DNA from: Clostridia bacterium
GTDB lineage: Bacteria > Bacillota > Clostridia > Oscillospirales > Acutalibacteraceae
Reading direction: 5' to 3'
Length of the DNA stretch: 46,442 nt
Assembly: GCA_017549565.1 (NCBI GenBank)
Contig: JAFYUI010000003.1
Location: forward strand, 1-46,442
The notes under the pieces were generated by a model that saw only the letters and a program-made list of their open reading frames with translations, did not search any database and was not told where the DNA came from. The stretch's first letter is position 1. Every line of letters begins with the position of its first letter. Positions 18,266 through 25,838 of the stretch are shown here, piece by piece. The translations under genes were made by a program, and so were the position numbers.

Positions 18266-19558
18266 TTATTCATCGTCTTCTTCGTCCTCGTCATCGGTCG
18301 GAATAACCTCAACACCGATGCGTTCAATTCTGAAGCCGTCAGCCGACAGCACCTTAATTATAAGGTTGTCAAAGGTAAACTGACTACCCTCTTCACACAC
18401 GCCGTCAAGCATAGTGAGTGTCCAACCGCCAACGGTTGCGCTGTCATTTTCAAAGCTTTCTTCTTCCTCGATATCAATATCAAACTCATCAAAAAAGTCA
18501 TAAACACGCATATCGCCATCAGCTTCGTAAAGGTTTTCGCCTACTTCAACAAATTCGCGTTCAATTTCGTCGCCCTCGTCCCAAATTTCGCCAACAAGCT
18601 GTTCCATAACATCTTCAAGCGTTACGATACCCATTGTGCCGCCGTATTCGTCCAAAACAACTACCATATGGCATTTGTTTTCACGCATTTTGTCAAGCAC
18701 ATCGGGAAGCGGCATTGTTTTGTGAACATAAGTCACAGGCAACAAAAGTTCACGAATGCTAACCTTTTTATTTTCAACATAGGCCTTATAAAAATGGTTT
18801 AAGTGAAGCACACCAATTATATTATCGGCATTATCCTCAAACACAGGAAGTCGTGAAAATGTTGTTTCCAAGCATTTTTTAACATTAACTTCATAAGGGT
18901 CGCGGATATCAAGCGCTTCTAAATCAACACGGTGGGTTATGATTTCATAAGCCAAAACCTCGTCAAAATCAAGCGCATTTTGTAAAAGGTCGCATTGTTC
19001 CTCATCCAAAACGCCTTCATCCTCGACAATGTCAATAATGTTTTCAAAGTCGTCTTCTGACACGGCATCAGCATCGCTGACATTTGACTGCCAAAGCTTT
19101 GAAACCAGGTTTACAAATGCCACAATAAAGATGTTAAGTGGCTTTAATACAAACGATAAAACATAAATTGGCACAGCGGCAATTATGCAATAACCCTCGG
19201 GCAGTTGCTTTGCCAAAACCTTTGGTATAACCTCGCCAAAAGTAAGCACCAAAAGAGTGGTTGCAAGGGTTGAAACCCAAGCATAATCATCACTTTTAAA
19301 AATATCCACAACAATTATGGTTGCAAGGGCGGAAATTGCCATATTGGCAATGTTATTGCCGATTAAAACTGTGCTTAAATAATCGTCATAATTATCTAAA
19401 ATTTTAACCGCAGTAAAGTGCGCCAAGGAACCGTTTTGCTTTTGGCGGTTTTTAAGGCGAATTGTATTTGCCGAAGAAAAAGCAGTTTCGGCAGCAGAGA
19501 AAAACGCACCGACAACCAAAAGCACAAAAATTGGAATAAGTAAATATAAATTATTCAT
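18266..19558 (-). CDS. CNNM/DUF21-CBS-CorC_HlyC membrane protein
   Basis: A 430-residue inner-membrane protein. The first ~170 residues carry an N-terminal segment of three to four hydrophobic helices with the CNNM hallmark (AAETAFSSANTIRLKNR, LIGNNIANMAISALAT, TLTFGEVIPK-like). A CBS pair follows (for example RLPVFEDNADNIIGVLH, MVVVLDEYGGTMGIVTLEDVMEQLVGEI), then a CorC_HlyC domain ending at VEVIPTDDE. Family members such as MpfA are linked to magnesium export. Start set at ATG 19558, six bases after AGGGGGTG; it overlaps the upstream paralogue by eight bases. The annotation 'hemolysin' used for this family is historical. Confidence 0.88.
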   Translation of the reverse strand: MNNLYLLIPIFVLLVVGAFFSAAETAFSSANTIRLKNRQKQNGSLAHFTAVKILDNYDDYLSTVLIGNNIANMAISALATIIVVDIFKSDDYAWVSTLATTLLVLTFGEVIPKVLAKQLPEGYCIIAAVPIYVLSFVLKPLNIFIVAFVNLVSKLWQSNVSDADAVSEDDFENIIDIVEDEGVLDEEQCDLLQNALDFDEVLAYEIITHRVDLEALDIRDPYEVNVKKCLETTFSRLPVFEDNADNIIGVLHLNHFYKAYVENKKVSIRELLLPVTYVHKTMPLPDVLDKMRENKCHMVVVLDEYGGTMGIVTLEDVMEQLVGEIWDEGDEIEREFVEVGENLYEADGDMRVYDFFDEFDIDIEEEESFENDSATVGGWTLTMLDGVCEEGSQFTFDNLIIKVLSADGFRIERIGVEVIPTDDEDEEDDE

Positions 19559-20561
19559 TGTCGGCACCCCCTATGTCATCCTCGTCATAGATTTCGCCAA
19601 CAAGCTCTTCCAAAATATCTTCAACCGAAATTATACCTATAACCTGACCATCTTCACCACGAACAAAGCTTAAATTACGGCGGTGCTCGCTCATTTCACG
19701 CAAAACATCATCAATAGCTTCGTTATAATCGACATAGAAAGGATAGTCTATAATGCTTGCAAGAATAACATTCTTTTTGCGTTGCATATAGGTTTTTAAA
19801 AAACGGCGTATTTGCAAAACGCCCTTTACCTTGCCTGCGCGGTCAATTACAGGAATTCGTGAATGCTTAGAGCTTTTAACTATTTTTAAAATTTCATTGG
19901 TTTTAAGTGAAGTAGAAATTTTAAGCACATCATCCCAACAAACCATAACTTCTTCGGCAGTTTTATTTGCAAAATGAAGTGCCGATTTTACAAGCTCGCC
20001 CTTATCTTCGTCAAAGCCATCCTCAACCGAAATGTTTTCAACAATGTCGTTAAGCTCTTCTTCGGTAAAGGTTTCAAGTGCTTCGGTATGCTTTTTAAAC
20101 GGAAGTGAAACAAGTGCAGTAAGCCCCGTAAACGCCAATGAAATTGGCTTTAAAATTGTCATTAAGGCAATTAAGGGTGCACTTGCAATTTCGGCAAATT
20201 TTTCGTTGCAGGAAAGCGCAAAGCTTTTTGGAATCATTTCACCCAAAATGAAAATTACCACCGTTGTAACCGCAGTTGCAACAGTAACCCACCCCGCACC
20301 AAACTGCAAGGTAATTGCAGCAGCAAGTGTACCGCTGGCGATATTAACAATATTATTGCCGATAAGTAAAACCGAAAGCGCCTCGTCAAAGTTGTCTAAA
20401 ATTTTAAGCACTCGCTTTGCCGAGCGCTGACCCTTTGACGCCTTGCTTATCATATGGATTTTATTAACTGATGATAATGCCATTTCAGTGCCCGAAAAAT
20501 AGGCACTTAAAAAAATTAAAATTGCGAAAAGAATAATATTCCCCGCCGGACTGTCGTCCAC
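19551..20561 (-). CDS. CNNM/DUF21-CBS membrane protein, short form
   Basis: A 336-residue paralogue of the next gene. The DUF21 part has SGTEMALSSVNKIHMISK, LLIGNNIVNIASGTLAAA and ILGEMIPKSFAL; the CBS pair includes RIPVIDRAGKVKGVLQ and RNLSFVRGEDGQVIGIISVEDI then LEELVGEIYDE. It stops right after the CBS pair and so lacks the CorC_HlyC domain of its partner. GTG at 20561 is preferred because AGGAG lies nine bases upstream, whereas the TTG at 20570 touches it. The two are translated from one transcript starting at a perfect consensus promoter and may form a heteromer; that is inference. Confidence 0.87.
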   Translation of the reverse strand: MDDSPAGNIILFAILIFLSAYFSGTEMALSSVNKIHMISKASKGQRSAKRVLKILDNFDEALSVLLIGNNIVNIASGTLAAAITLQFGAGWVTVATAVTTVVIFILGEMIPKSFALSCNEKFAEIASAPLIALMTILKPISLAFTGLTALVSLPFKKHTEALETFTEEELNDIVENISVEDGFDEDKGELVKSALHFANKTAEEVMVCWDDVLKISTSLKTNEILKIVKSSKHSRIPVIDRAGKVKGVLQIRRFLKTYMQRKKNVILASIIDYPFYVDYNEAIDDVLREMSEHRRNLSFVRGEDGQVIGIISVEDILEELVGEIYDEDDIGGADNE

Positions 20562-20602
20562 AAAAACCAACTCCTATTTTTTATAAAATTTTGGTGGCAT
20601 AT

Positions 20603-20631
20603 ATTATACTATATATAACATAAATTGTCAA
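20603..20631 (-). promoter_or_regulatory. Consensus promoter of the CNNM pair
   Basis: Minus strand: TTGACA (20631-20626), 17-bp spacer, TATAAT (20608-20603), a perfect match. Its -35 lies five bases from the -35 of a second, divergent promoter. Confidence 0.9.
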
Positions 20632-20636
20632 ATTTG

Positions 20637-20665
20637 TTGACACTTAAATGCTATATTGATATAAT
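20637..20665 (+). promoter_or_regulatory. Perfect consensus promoter reading antisense into radC
   Basis: TTGACA at 20637-20642, 17-bp spacer, TATAAT at 20660-20665. The predicted start near 20672 lies inside the 3' end of radC, on the opposite strand. The next plus-strand gene is the RluA-family gene at 21433, which lacks an obvious closer promoter. This could make an antisense RNA, a long leader, or both. Confidence 0.6.
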
Positions 20666-21367
20666 TTATTTAAAAATTACTCTGTATTTCCCGCTTTGGC
20701 GCATTGATACATAATCATCCCCACTAATCACTATGTGGTCAAGCAGGGTTGTACCAAGCGTTTCAATAGTTTCTTTTAGTTTTATTGTCATTTCAATATC
20801 GCGGTCGCTTGGCACAGCACTTGTGGCAACATGGTTGTGTGAAACAATAGCAACCGATGCGTTGCGTTTAATAACAACCGCCGCAACATCTCTTAAGCTA
20901 ACTTCAACAGTGTCGGGTGTACCTTCAGCCAAAATGTCAAAGCCCAACAGCTTACCCTTGGTATCAAGGCAGGTTATTGCAAAGGCCTCATTTTTGCGGC
21001 CTATATATTTTCTCATTAAAAAACTGCCAAGCTCATCAATATTTTCAAAAACACTGCCCGCTTTAAATTTATCATCTTGATAACGCCTTGCAAGCGGCAT
21101 TATTGTTTTTATAAGGGTTGCGGCATTTTCGGTCATACCCTTTACACTTTTCAGTTCTTCAATTTCGGCTTCAAATACCGCTGTAAGCGTGCCGAATTTT
21201 TTCAATAGCTCGTGCGCTATTGGATTTGTATCTCGCCTTGGGATGCCGTAAAAAAGCAAAACTTCCAATAATCTGTGTTCGCTCATTTGGTCAAGACTGT
21301 CCTGCTCTATCATTTCGCGGCGCATTCTTTGGCGATGACCTTTATGTATATTGTCATTGTTTTGCAT
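20666..21367 (-). CDS. radC: RadC family protein (JAB/MPN domain)
   Basis: A 233-residue protein with an N-terminal helix-hairpin-helix-like region (LLEVLLFYGIPRRDTNPIAHELLKKFG, SVKGMTENAATLIK) and a C-terminal JAB metalloprotease-like domain. The metal motif reads SHNHVATSAVPSDRD: both His and the final Asp of the H-x-H...S-x-x-D pattern are kept, but the usual PSG after the second His is replaced by VAT. The old link to DNA repair is not well supported; biochemical role uncertain. ATG at 21367 follows AAAGGGGTG; a TTG at 21388 precedes the site and is rejected. Own promoter at 21395-21423. No terminator is seen at its end. Confidence 0.88.
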   Translation of the reverse strand: MQNNDNIHKGHRQRMRREMIEQDSLDQMSEHRLLEVLLFYGIPRRDTNPIAHELLKKFGTLTAVFEAEIEELKSVKGMTENAATLIKTIMPLARRYQDDKFKAGSVFENIDELGSFLMRKYIGRKNEAFAITCLDTKGKLLGFDILAEGTPDTVEVSLRDVAAVVIKRNASVAIVSHNHVATSAVPSDRDIEMTIKLKETIETLGTTLLDHIVISGDDYVSMRQSGKYRVIFK

Positions 21368-21394
21368 TTTTTCACACCCCTTTCCCAAAATTTA

Positions 21395-21423
21395 ATTATA
21401 TATTATATTCAAGATTATTTCAA
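21395..21423 (-). promoter_or_regulatory. Promoter of radC
   Basis: Minus strand: TTGAAA (21423-21418), 17-bp spacer, TATAAT (21400-21395). Confidence 0.75.
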
Positions 21424-21432
21424 GGAGTTATA

Positions 21433-22398
21433 ATGAAAGAATTTATAATCACTAAAAATGATGCTAACCAGAGGCTTGATAAATTCATTACAAAAGCGTG
21501 CCCCACTTTACCGACCGCCCTTATGTTTAAATACATACGCACAAAACGGATTAAAGTAAACGGCAAGCGTGGTGAAATTAGCACACGGCTAAATGTTGGT
21601 GACTGTGTTTCGGCTTATATTAACGATGAATTTTTCACCCCCGCCCAACCAAAATATGACTTTTTATCTGCCCCTGTAAAATTGGATATTGTTTATGAAG
21701 ATGAAAACATTATTTTAGTGAATAAAAAACAGGGCTTGCTTGTTCACCCCGATAAAAACGAATATGGCGACACACTTATTGCCCGTATTCAGCACTATTT
21801 ATACGATAAGGGCGAATATAACCCCGATGATGAGCTTTCCTTCCGCCCTGCCCTTGCCAACCGTATTGACCGCAACACCGCAGGTATTGTTATTGCTGCC
21901 AAAAACGCCGAAGCACTTCGCATTTTGTGTGACAAAATTAAATATCGTGAAATTAGTAAGCAATATTTAACGGTGGTACACGGCACACCGAAGGAAAAAA
22001 CCGCAACATTAACGGGTTATCTTGAAAAAAACGAGGACAAAAACAAGGTTTATCTTTCTCGCCGTAAAACCGATAATAATCTGACTATTGTCACAAAATA
22101 CACCCTTTTGGCAACAAAAAATAACCTTTCACTTTTAGAGGTTGATTTGTTAACAGGCCGCACCCACCAAATACGCGCACACATGGCATCTATCGGTCAC
22201 GCAATTTTGGGCGATGGCAAGTACGGAAAACTGAAAGAGGACAAAAAGCTTGGCTTTAACAAGCAAGCACTTTGCTCGTACAAATTGACCTTTGATTTTA
22301 AAACCGATGCGGGCGCACTTGAATATTTAAAAGGCAAAACCTTTAAACTGAATAACGTTTGGTTTGTTGATGAACTTTTTCCAAGCACAAAATATTAA
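21433..22398 (+). CDS. RluA-family RNA pseudouridine synthase
   Basis: A 321-residue enzyme that converts uridines in RNA, usually 23S rRNA, to pseudouridine. An N-terminal S4 RNA-binding domain (about residues 12-60) is followed by the catalytic domain. The motif usually read as HRLDxxTSG is here NRIDRNTAG with catalytic Asp146. LLTGRTHQIRAHMASIGHAILGDGKYG is the conserved C-terminal motif. The His-to-Asn change and IDRNTAG form match the RluC/RluD-like side family common in Firmicutes. ATG 21433 has AAGGAG seven bases upstream, so the longer frame opening at 21220 is rejected. Target uridine unknown. Confidence 0.88.
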   Translation: MKEFIITKNDANQRLDKFITKACPTLPTALMFKYIRTKRIKVNGKRGEISTRLNVGDCVSAYINDEFFTPAQPKYDFLSAPVKLDIVYEDENIILVNKKQGLLVHPDKNEYGDTLIARIQHYLYDKGEYNPDDELSFRPALANRIDRNTAGIVIAAKNAEALRILCDKIKYREISKQYLTVVHGTPKEKTATLTGYLEKNEDKNKVYLSRRKTDNNLTIVTKYTLLATKNNLSLLEVDLLTGRTHQIRAHMASIGHAILGDGKYGKLKEDKKLGFNKQALCSYKLTFDFKTDAGALEYLKGKTFKLNNVWFVDELFPSTKY

Positions 22399-22428
22399 AA
22401 AGGACACGGTTTTCACACCGTGTCCTTT
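22399..22428. terminator. Bidirectional terminator between the RluA-like gene and putP
   Basis: Twelve-bp stem 22399-22410 with 22417-22428, six-base loop, and T-rich flanks on both strands. Confidence 0.9.
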
Positions 22429-22433
22429 AAATT

Positions 22434-23972
22434 TTACATTGCTTTTACTTCATCATAAATATCAGTAATTTCTTTTTCGGGGGCTTTTGTCAAAAGACTT
22501 ACAACTACAATCGCAATGCAGGCAACAATAAATGCGGGTAATAATTCATAGAAGTCAAGCACAGTGCCCTTGAAGTTTGCACGAATTACAAACTTCCAGA
22601 AGAATACCATCGCGCCGCCCGAAAGCATACCTGCAAATGCGCCCCATTTTGTTGTGCGCTTCCAGAAAAGTGCGAACAACACAACAGGACCAAATGCGGC
22701 ACCAAAGCCAGCCCAAGCAAATGAAACAATTTGGAAAACCGAGCTTTTGGGGTCAAGCGCTAAGAAAATAGCAATAATTGAAATAATTATAACTGAAATT
22801 CTTGCAAGCCAAACTGACTTCTTTTCAGAAAGCTTAACACCAAAGGTTTCTTGTACAAGATTTTGTGAAATACTTGAAGCCGCAGCCAAAAGCTGTGAAT
22901 CGGCAGTGGACATAGTGGAAGCCAAAATACCGGCAAGGATTATACCTGCAGTAAATGCAGGAATAACACCAAATTTACTTAAGAATTTCGAAATATCAAC
23001 AATTATGGTTTCTGCAGCAGATGCGCTTTCGTAGGTAGGAACAATGCCCTCTTTCATAAGACCGTAACCAACCACACCAATTAAAACGGCAACTGCCATT
23101 GAAATTACAACCCAAATGCTTGCAACACGTCTTGAAGTTTTAAGCTTGTTTTCATCTTCAATTGCCATAAAGCGAAGCAAAATATGAGGCATACCGAAAT
23201 AACCAAGTCCCCACGCCAAAGTCGAAGCAACGGGAAGCGCACCGTAAGACATTGTAGTGCCCGAAGCAACATCAAAGCCCTTAAACACATCAAGATAACC
23301 ATTAAGAGATGATACATTAGCAAATACATTGCCGAAACCGTGAAGCACACCCTCACCAAGACCAACAACGATAAACAAAGCAATTGTCATAACAATACTT
23401 TGAATAAAGTCGGTAGTGGAAGCAGCCAAAAAGCCACCCAATGTGCAATAAACCATAATAACGATTGCTGATAAAATCATTGCAGTAACATAATCCATAC
23501 CAAAAAGCGAAGCAAAAAGCTTGCCGCAGGCCGCAAAGCCAGAAGCAGTATAAGGAATAAAGAAAACAACAATAATAACCGCTGCAATGGTGGAGATTAT
23601 ATGCTTTTTATCGCCAAAACGCTTACTAAAAAAGTCAGGAAGTGTAAAGGCATCAACACGCTGAGTGTAAACCCTTAAACGCTTTGCAACGATAAGCCAG
23701 TTAATATATGTACCGATAGCAAGACCGACAGCCGTCCAAGTTGCTTCGGGCAAACCGCACATTAAAGCAACCGCGGGAAGACCCATTAAAAGCCAACCCG
23801 ACATATCCGATGCTTCGGCGCTCATAGCAGTAACAAAGGGGCCTAACTTTCTGCCGCCTAAATAAAAATCATCCGAGCTTTTGTTTTTCTTTGTAAAGAG
23901 GGCGCCTATAACAACCATACCAACAAGGTAAATGACAATGGCAACCAAAATTACGATTTGTGAAGTGGTCAT
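22434..23972 (-). CDS. putP: Sodium/proline symporter, SSS family
   Basis: A 512-residue integral membrane protein with about 13 hydrophobic helices. It should take up proline together with sodium. Family marks include DDFYLGGRKLGPFVTAMSAEASDMSGWLLMGLP (the second-helix region with the sodium-binding Ala and Ser residues), RLRVYTQRVDAFTLPDFFSKRFGD, and GILASTMSTADSQLLAAASS, whose Ser-Thr residues form the sodium site. GTG/ATG choice: ATG at 23972 lies six bases after AAAGGTG and is preferred over the GTG nine bases earlier. Transcribed alone from its own promoter. Proline as substrate is inferred from overall likeness to PutP, since related symporters move other solutes. Confidence 0.88.
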   Translation of the reverse strand: MTTSQIVILVAIVIYLVGMVVIGALFTKKNKSSDDFYLGGRKLGPFVTAMSAEASDMSGWLLMGLPAVALMCGLPEATWTAVGLAIGTYINWLIVAKRLRVYTQRVDAFTLPDFFSKRFGDKKHIISTIAAVIIVVFFIPYTASGFAACGKLFASLFGMDYVTAMILSAIVIMVYCTLGGFLAASTTDFIQSIVMTIALFIVVGLGEGVLHGFGNVFANVSSLNGYLDVFKGFDVASGTTMSYGALPVASTLAWGLGYFGMPHILLRFMAIEDENKLKTSRRVASIWVVISMAVAVLIGVVGYGLMKEGIVPTYESASAAETIIVDISKFLSKFGVIPAFTAGIILAGILASTMSTADSQLLAAASSISQNLVQETFGVKLSEKKSVWLARISVIIISIIAIFLALDPKSSVFQIVSFAWAGFGAAFGPVVLFALFWKRTTKWGAFAGMLSGGAMVFFWKFVIRANFKGTVLDFYELLPAFIVACIAIVVVSLLTKAPEKEITDIYDEVKAM

Positions 23973-24005
23973 TTTTTTCACCTTTATTTTAAAAATATTT
24001 ATAAT

Positions 24006-24034
24006 AGTATATCATATAGTTTTTTAAAAATCAA
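24006..24034 (-). promoter_or_regulatory. Promoter of putP
   Basis: Minus strand: TTGATT (24034-24029), 17-bp spacer, TATACT (24011-24006). Confidence 0.7.
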
Positions 24035-24063
24035 CAACTATTCGCTTTTTCGCGTTAAATTGC

Positions 24064-24093
24064 AAAAGCGAACGGAATTTTCCGTTCGCTTTT
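24064..24093. terminator. Terminator after the alpha/beta hydrolase gene
   Basis: Thirteen-bp stem AAAAGCGAACGGA (24064-24076) with TCCGTTCGCTTTT (24081-24093). The T run is stronger on the plus strand, weaker but present on the minus strand, where the gene lies. Confidence 0.8.
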
Positions 24094-24099
24094 GTTTTT

Positions 24100-24936
24100 T
24101 TATAATAAATTCATAAGCTTTAGCCATTTGCCTGCTTCATCCACCCAACGACTATTATATTCTGTCATAGCTGTTGGTTGATTCAAAGCTTGTCGGTTAA
24201 ATGTTGAACCGCCGTGCCAACCGAGTGGATAAATATGAAGTTCAAATGGACGTTTATATTTAGACATTGCCGCAGCATAACGTAAAGCGTTTTCAACCGG
24301 AACACAATTGTCCTCAGCAGTATGCCAAATAAATGCAGGTGGTGTATTTTCGCTTACTCTCCTATCAAGTGAAAAACGGTTAAAATCATCTTCATTTAAG
24401 TTATATTTACCTGTTACATTATTAAATGAACCCACATGCGAAATACCTTTATCGGCCACTATTACAGGGTATGATAAAATTGAACCGTTAACCGCCTTTG
24501 ATTGTGGGAAAACCTCACGCACTTCGGGGATGTCGTAACTTGTTGAATAATGTGCCGCCAAATGACCCCCTGCCGAAAAACCGATTATCGTGATTTTTTC
24601 GGTATCAATGTGCCATTCATCCTGCTTTTCATACAAAAGCTCCATAGCGGCGGCAACCTCTCTAATTTGTGTGGGGAATTTATTAGGTGCAACCGAATAA
24701 TCAAGAACAAAAACATTCATGCCAAGGGGCATAAATGCAATGGCAATTGGCTCGGCTTCTCTTTGTGAGCACATACTATATCCACCGCCGGGACACACTA
24801 ATAATGTTGGGCGTTTTCTGTCTTCCCACTTCATTTCAGACATATTATATTGAATATATGCCGTAAGTGTTGGATTACAACCATTTTCACCCAAAAAAGA
24901 ATAATAATCTTTTAAATAAATTTTTTTAACTTCCAC
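24100..24936 (-). CDS. Alpha/beta hydrolase, acetyl-esterase-like
   Basis: A 278-residue cytoplasmic esterase. The oxyanion-hole loop is LLVCPGGGYSMC, the nucleophile elbow GFSAGGHLAAH, the acid AEDNCVPVENA, and the catalytic His PLGWHGG. This matches the family of acetyl/xylan esterases found with carbohydrate genes in gut bacteria; the substrate is not determined. There is no signal peptide. GTG at 24936, six bases after AAGGTG, is preferred; the longer TTG form would start inside uppP. It lies five bases after the uppP stop, so the two are likely co-transcribed, although they have no clear functional link. Confidence 0.82.
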   Translation of the reverse strand: MEVKKIYLKDYYSFLGENGCNPTLTAYIQYNMSEMKWEDRKRPTLLVCPGGGYSMCSQREAEPIAIAFMPLGMNVFVLDYSVAPNKFPTQIREVAAAMELLYEKQDEWHIDTEKITIIGFSAGGHLAAHYSTSYDIPEVREVFPQSKAVNGSILSYPVIVADKGISHVGSFNNVTGKYNLNEDDFNRFSLDRRVSENTPPAFIWHTAEDNCVPVENALRYAAAMSKYKRPFELHIYPLGWHGGSTFNRQALNQPTAMTEYNSRWVDEAGKWLKLMNLL

Positions 24937-24941
24937 TTTTA

Positions 24942-25769
24942 TCACCTTACACAAAAAACTATTATACCTAACATTATACGATAAAAGCCAAAGGTTGTAA
25001 AGTCCCGCTTTTTAATATAATTCATAAGAAATTTTATTACCGCTATCGAAACCACAAAGGCAACCGCAACACCAATAACCAAAACCGCAATTTCTTTATT
25101 GTTTATTATAATACCACTCTCTAAAAAATCTTTAAATTCAAAAAGACTGGCACCCAGCATTGCGGGAATTGCCAACACAAAGGTAAATTCTGATGCGGCA
25201 ACACGGGAAGCGCCCAAAATTAACCCGCCGATTATTGTTGCACCCGAACGGCTTGTGCCGGGGAAAGCCGCCGCAAGTAATTGAAACAGCCCAATATATG
25301 CCGCAAGTTCAAAAGTAATATCACTTAAATTATTATATTTTGGTGTGCGGCTTTTATTAAAGCGTTCAATTATAATAAAAACCACACCAAAAGTAATAAG
25401 TGCAACCGCCACACCAATGCTGTTGTAAAAATATTTATCACAAATTTCATCAAGGTGTAAAAGCTTGAAAATTACCCCCGGTATCGATGCTACCGCCACC
25501 TTTAACCAAAGCGTTATACTGTCTTTTTTAAAAGCTCCAACCCGATTTATCGGTTTTCTAAACGGCCAAATTTTTTGCCAAAATAAAATTACGGTTGCCA
25601 TAATTGCGCCAAGCTGAATTATAACTAAAAATAAACTCCACACCTGTGGTCTAATTTGCATTGGCAAAAGCGTTTCTAAAATTATAAGATGTCCTGTACT
25701 GCTTATGGGAAGCCATTCGGTTATGCCCTCTACCACGCCGTAAAGTATTGCTAACAAATAATCTAACAT
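24942..25769 (-). CDS. uppP: Undecaprenyl-diphosphatase
   Basis: A 275-residue membrane enzyme (BacA type) that recycles the lipid carrier of cell-wall synthesis by removing one phosphate from undecaprenyl diphosphate; such proteins also give low-level bacitracin tolerance. Motifs: LYGVVEGITEWLPISSTGHL near the N-terminus and AAFPGTSRSGATIIGGLILG in the middle, both catalytic. About eight hydrophobic helices. Start at ATG 25769 (MLDYLLAILYG) fits the family; the ATG 12 bases earlier has no ribosome binding site. Only about 22 bases lie between the upstream glgA terminator and the start, so expression may depend on read-through. Confidence 0.93.
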   Translation of the reverse strand: MLDYLLAILYGVVEGITEWLPISSTGHLIILETLLPMQIRPQVWSLFLVIIQLGAIMATVILFWQKIWPFRKPINRVGAFKKDSITLWLKVAVASIPGVIFKLLHLDEICDKYFYNSIGVAVALITFGVVFIIIERFNKSRTPKYNNLSDITFELAAYIGLFQLLAAAFPGTSRSGATIIGGLILGASRVAASEFTFVLAIPAMLGASLFEFKDFLESGIIINNKEIAVLVIGVAVAFVVSIAVIKFLMNYIKKRDFTTFGFYRIMLGIIVFCVR

Positions 25770-25791
25770 AATATCACCCATAAAAAATATA

Positions 25792-25822
25792 TTAAGGGCT
25801 GTAACAAAGTTACAACCCTTAA
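25792..25822 (-). terminator. Terminator after glgA
   Basis: TTAAGGG-C-TGTAAC (25792-25805) pairs with GTTACA-A-CCCTTAA (25809-25822), one internal mismatch, three-base loop, and TATATTTTTT tail on the minus strand. Confidence 0.8.
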
Positions 25823-25838
25823 AGCTTAAAATATTAAA

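Noticed and set aside
21220-21432. Long N-terminal extension of the RluA-family gene
   Set aside because: The extension runs antisense through radC and its promoter; ATG 21433 has a good ribosome binding site and begins right before the S4 domain.
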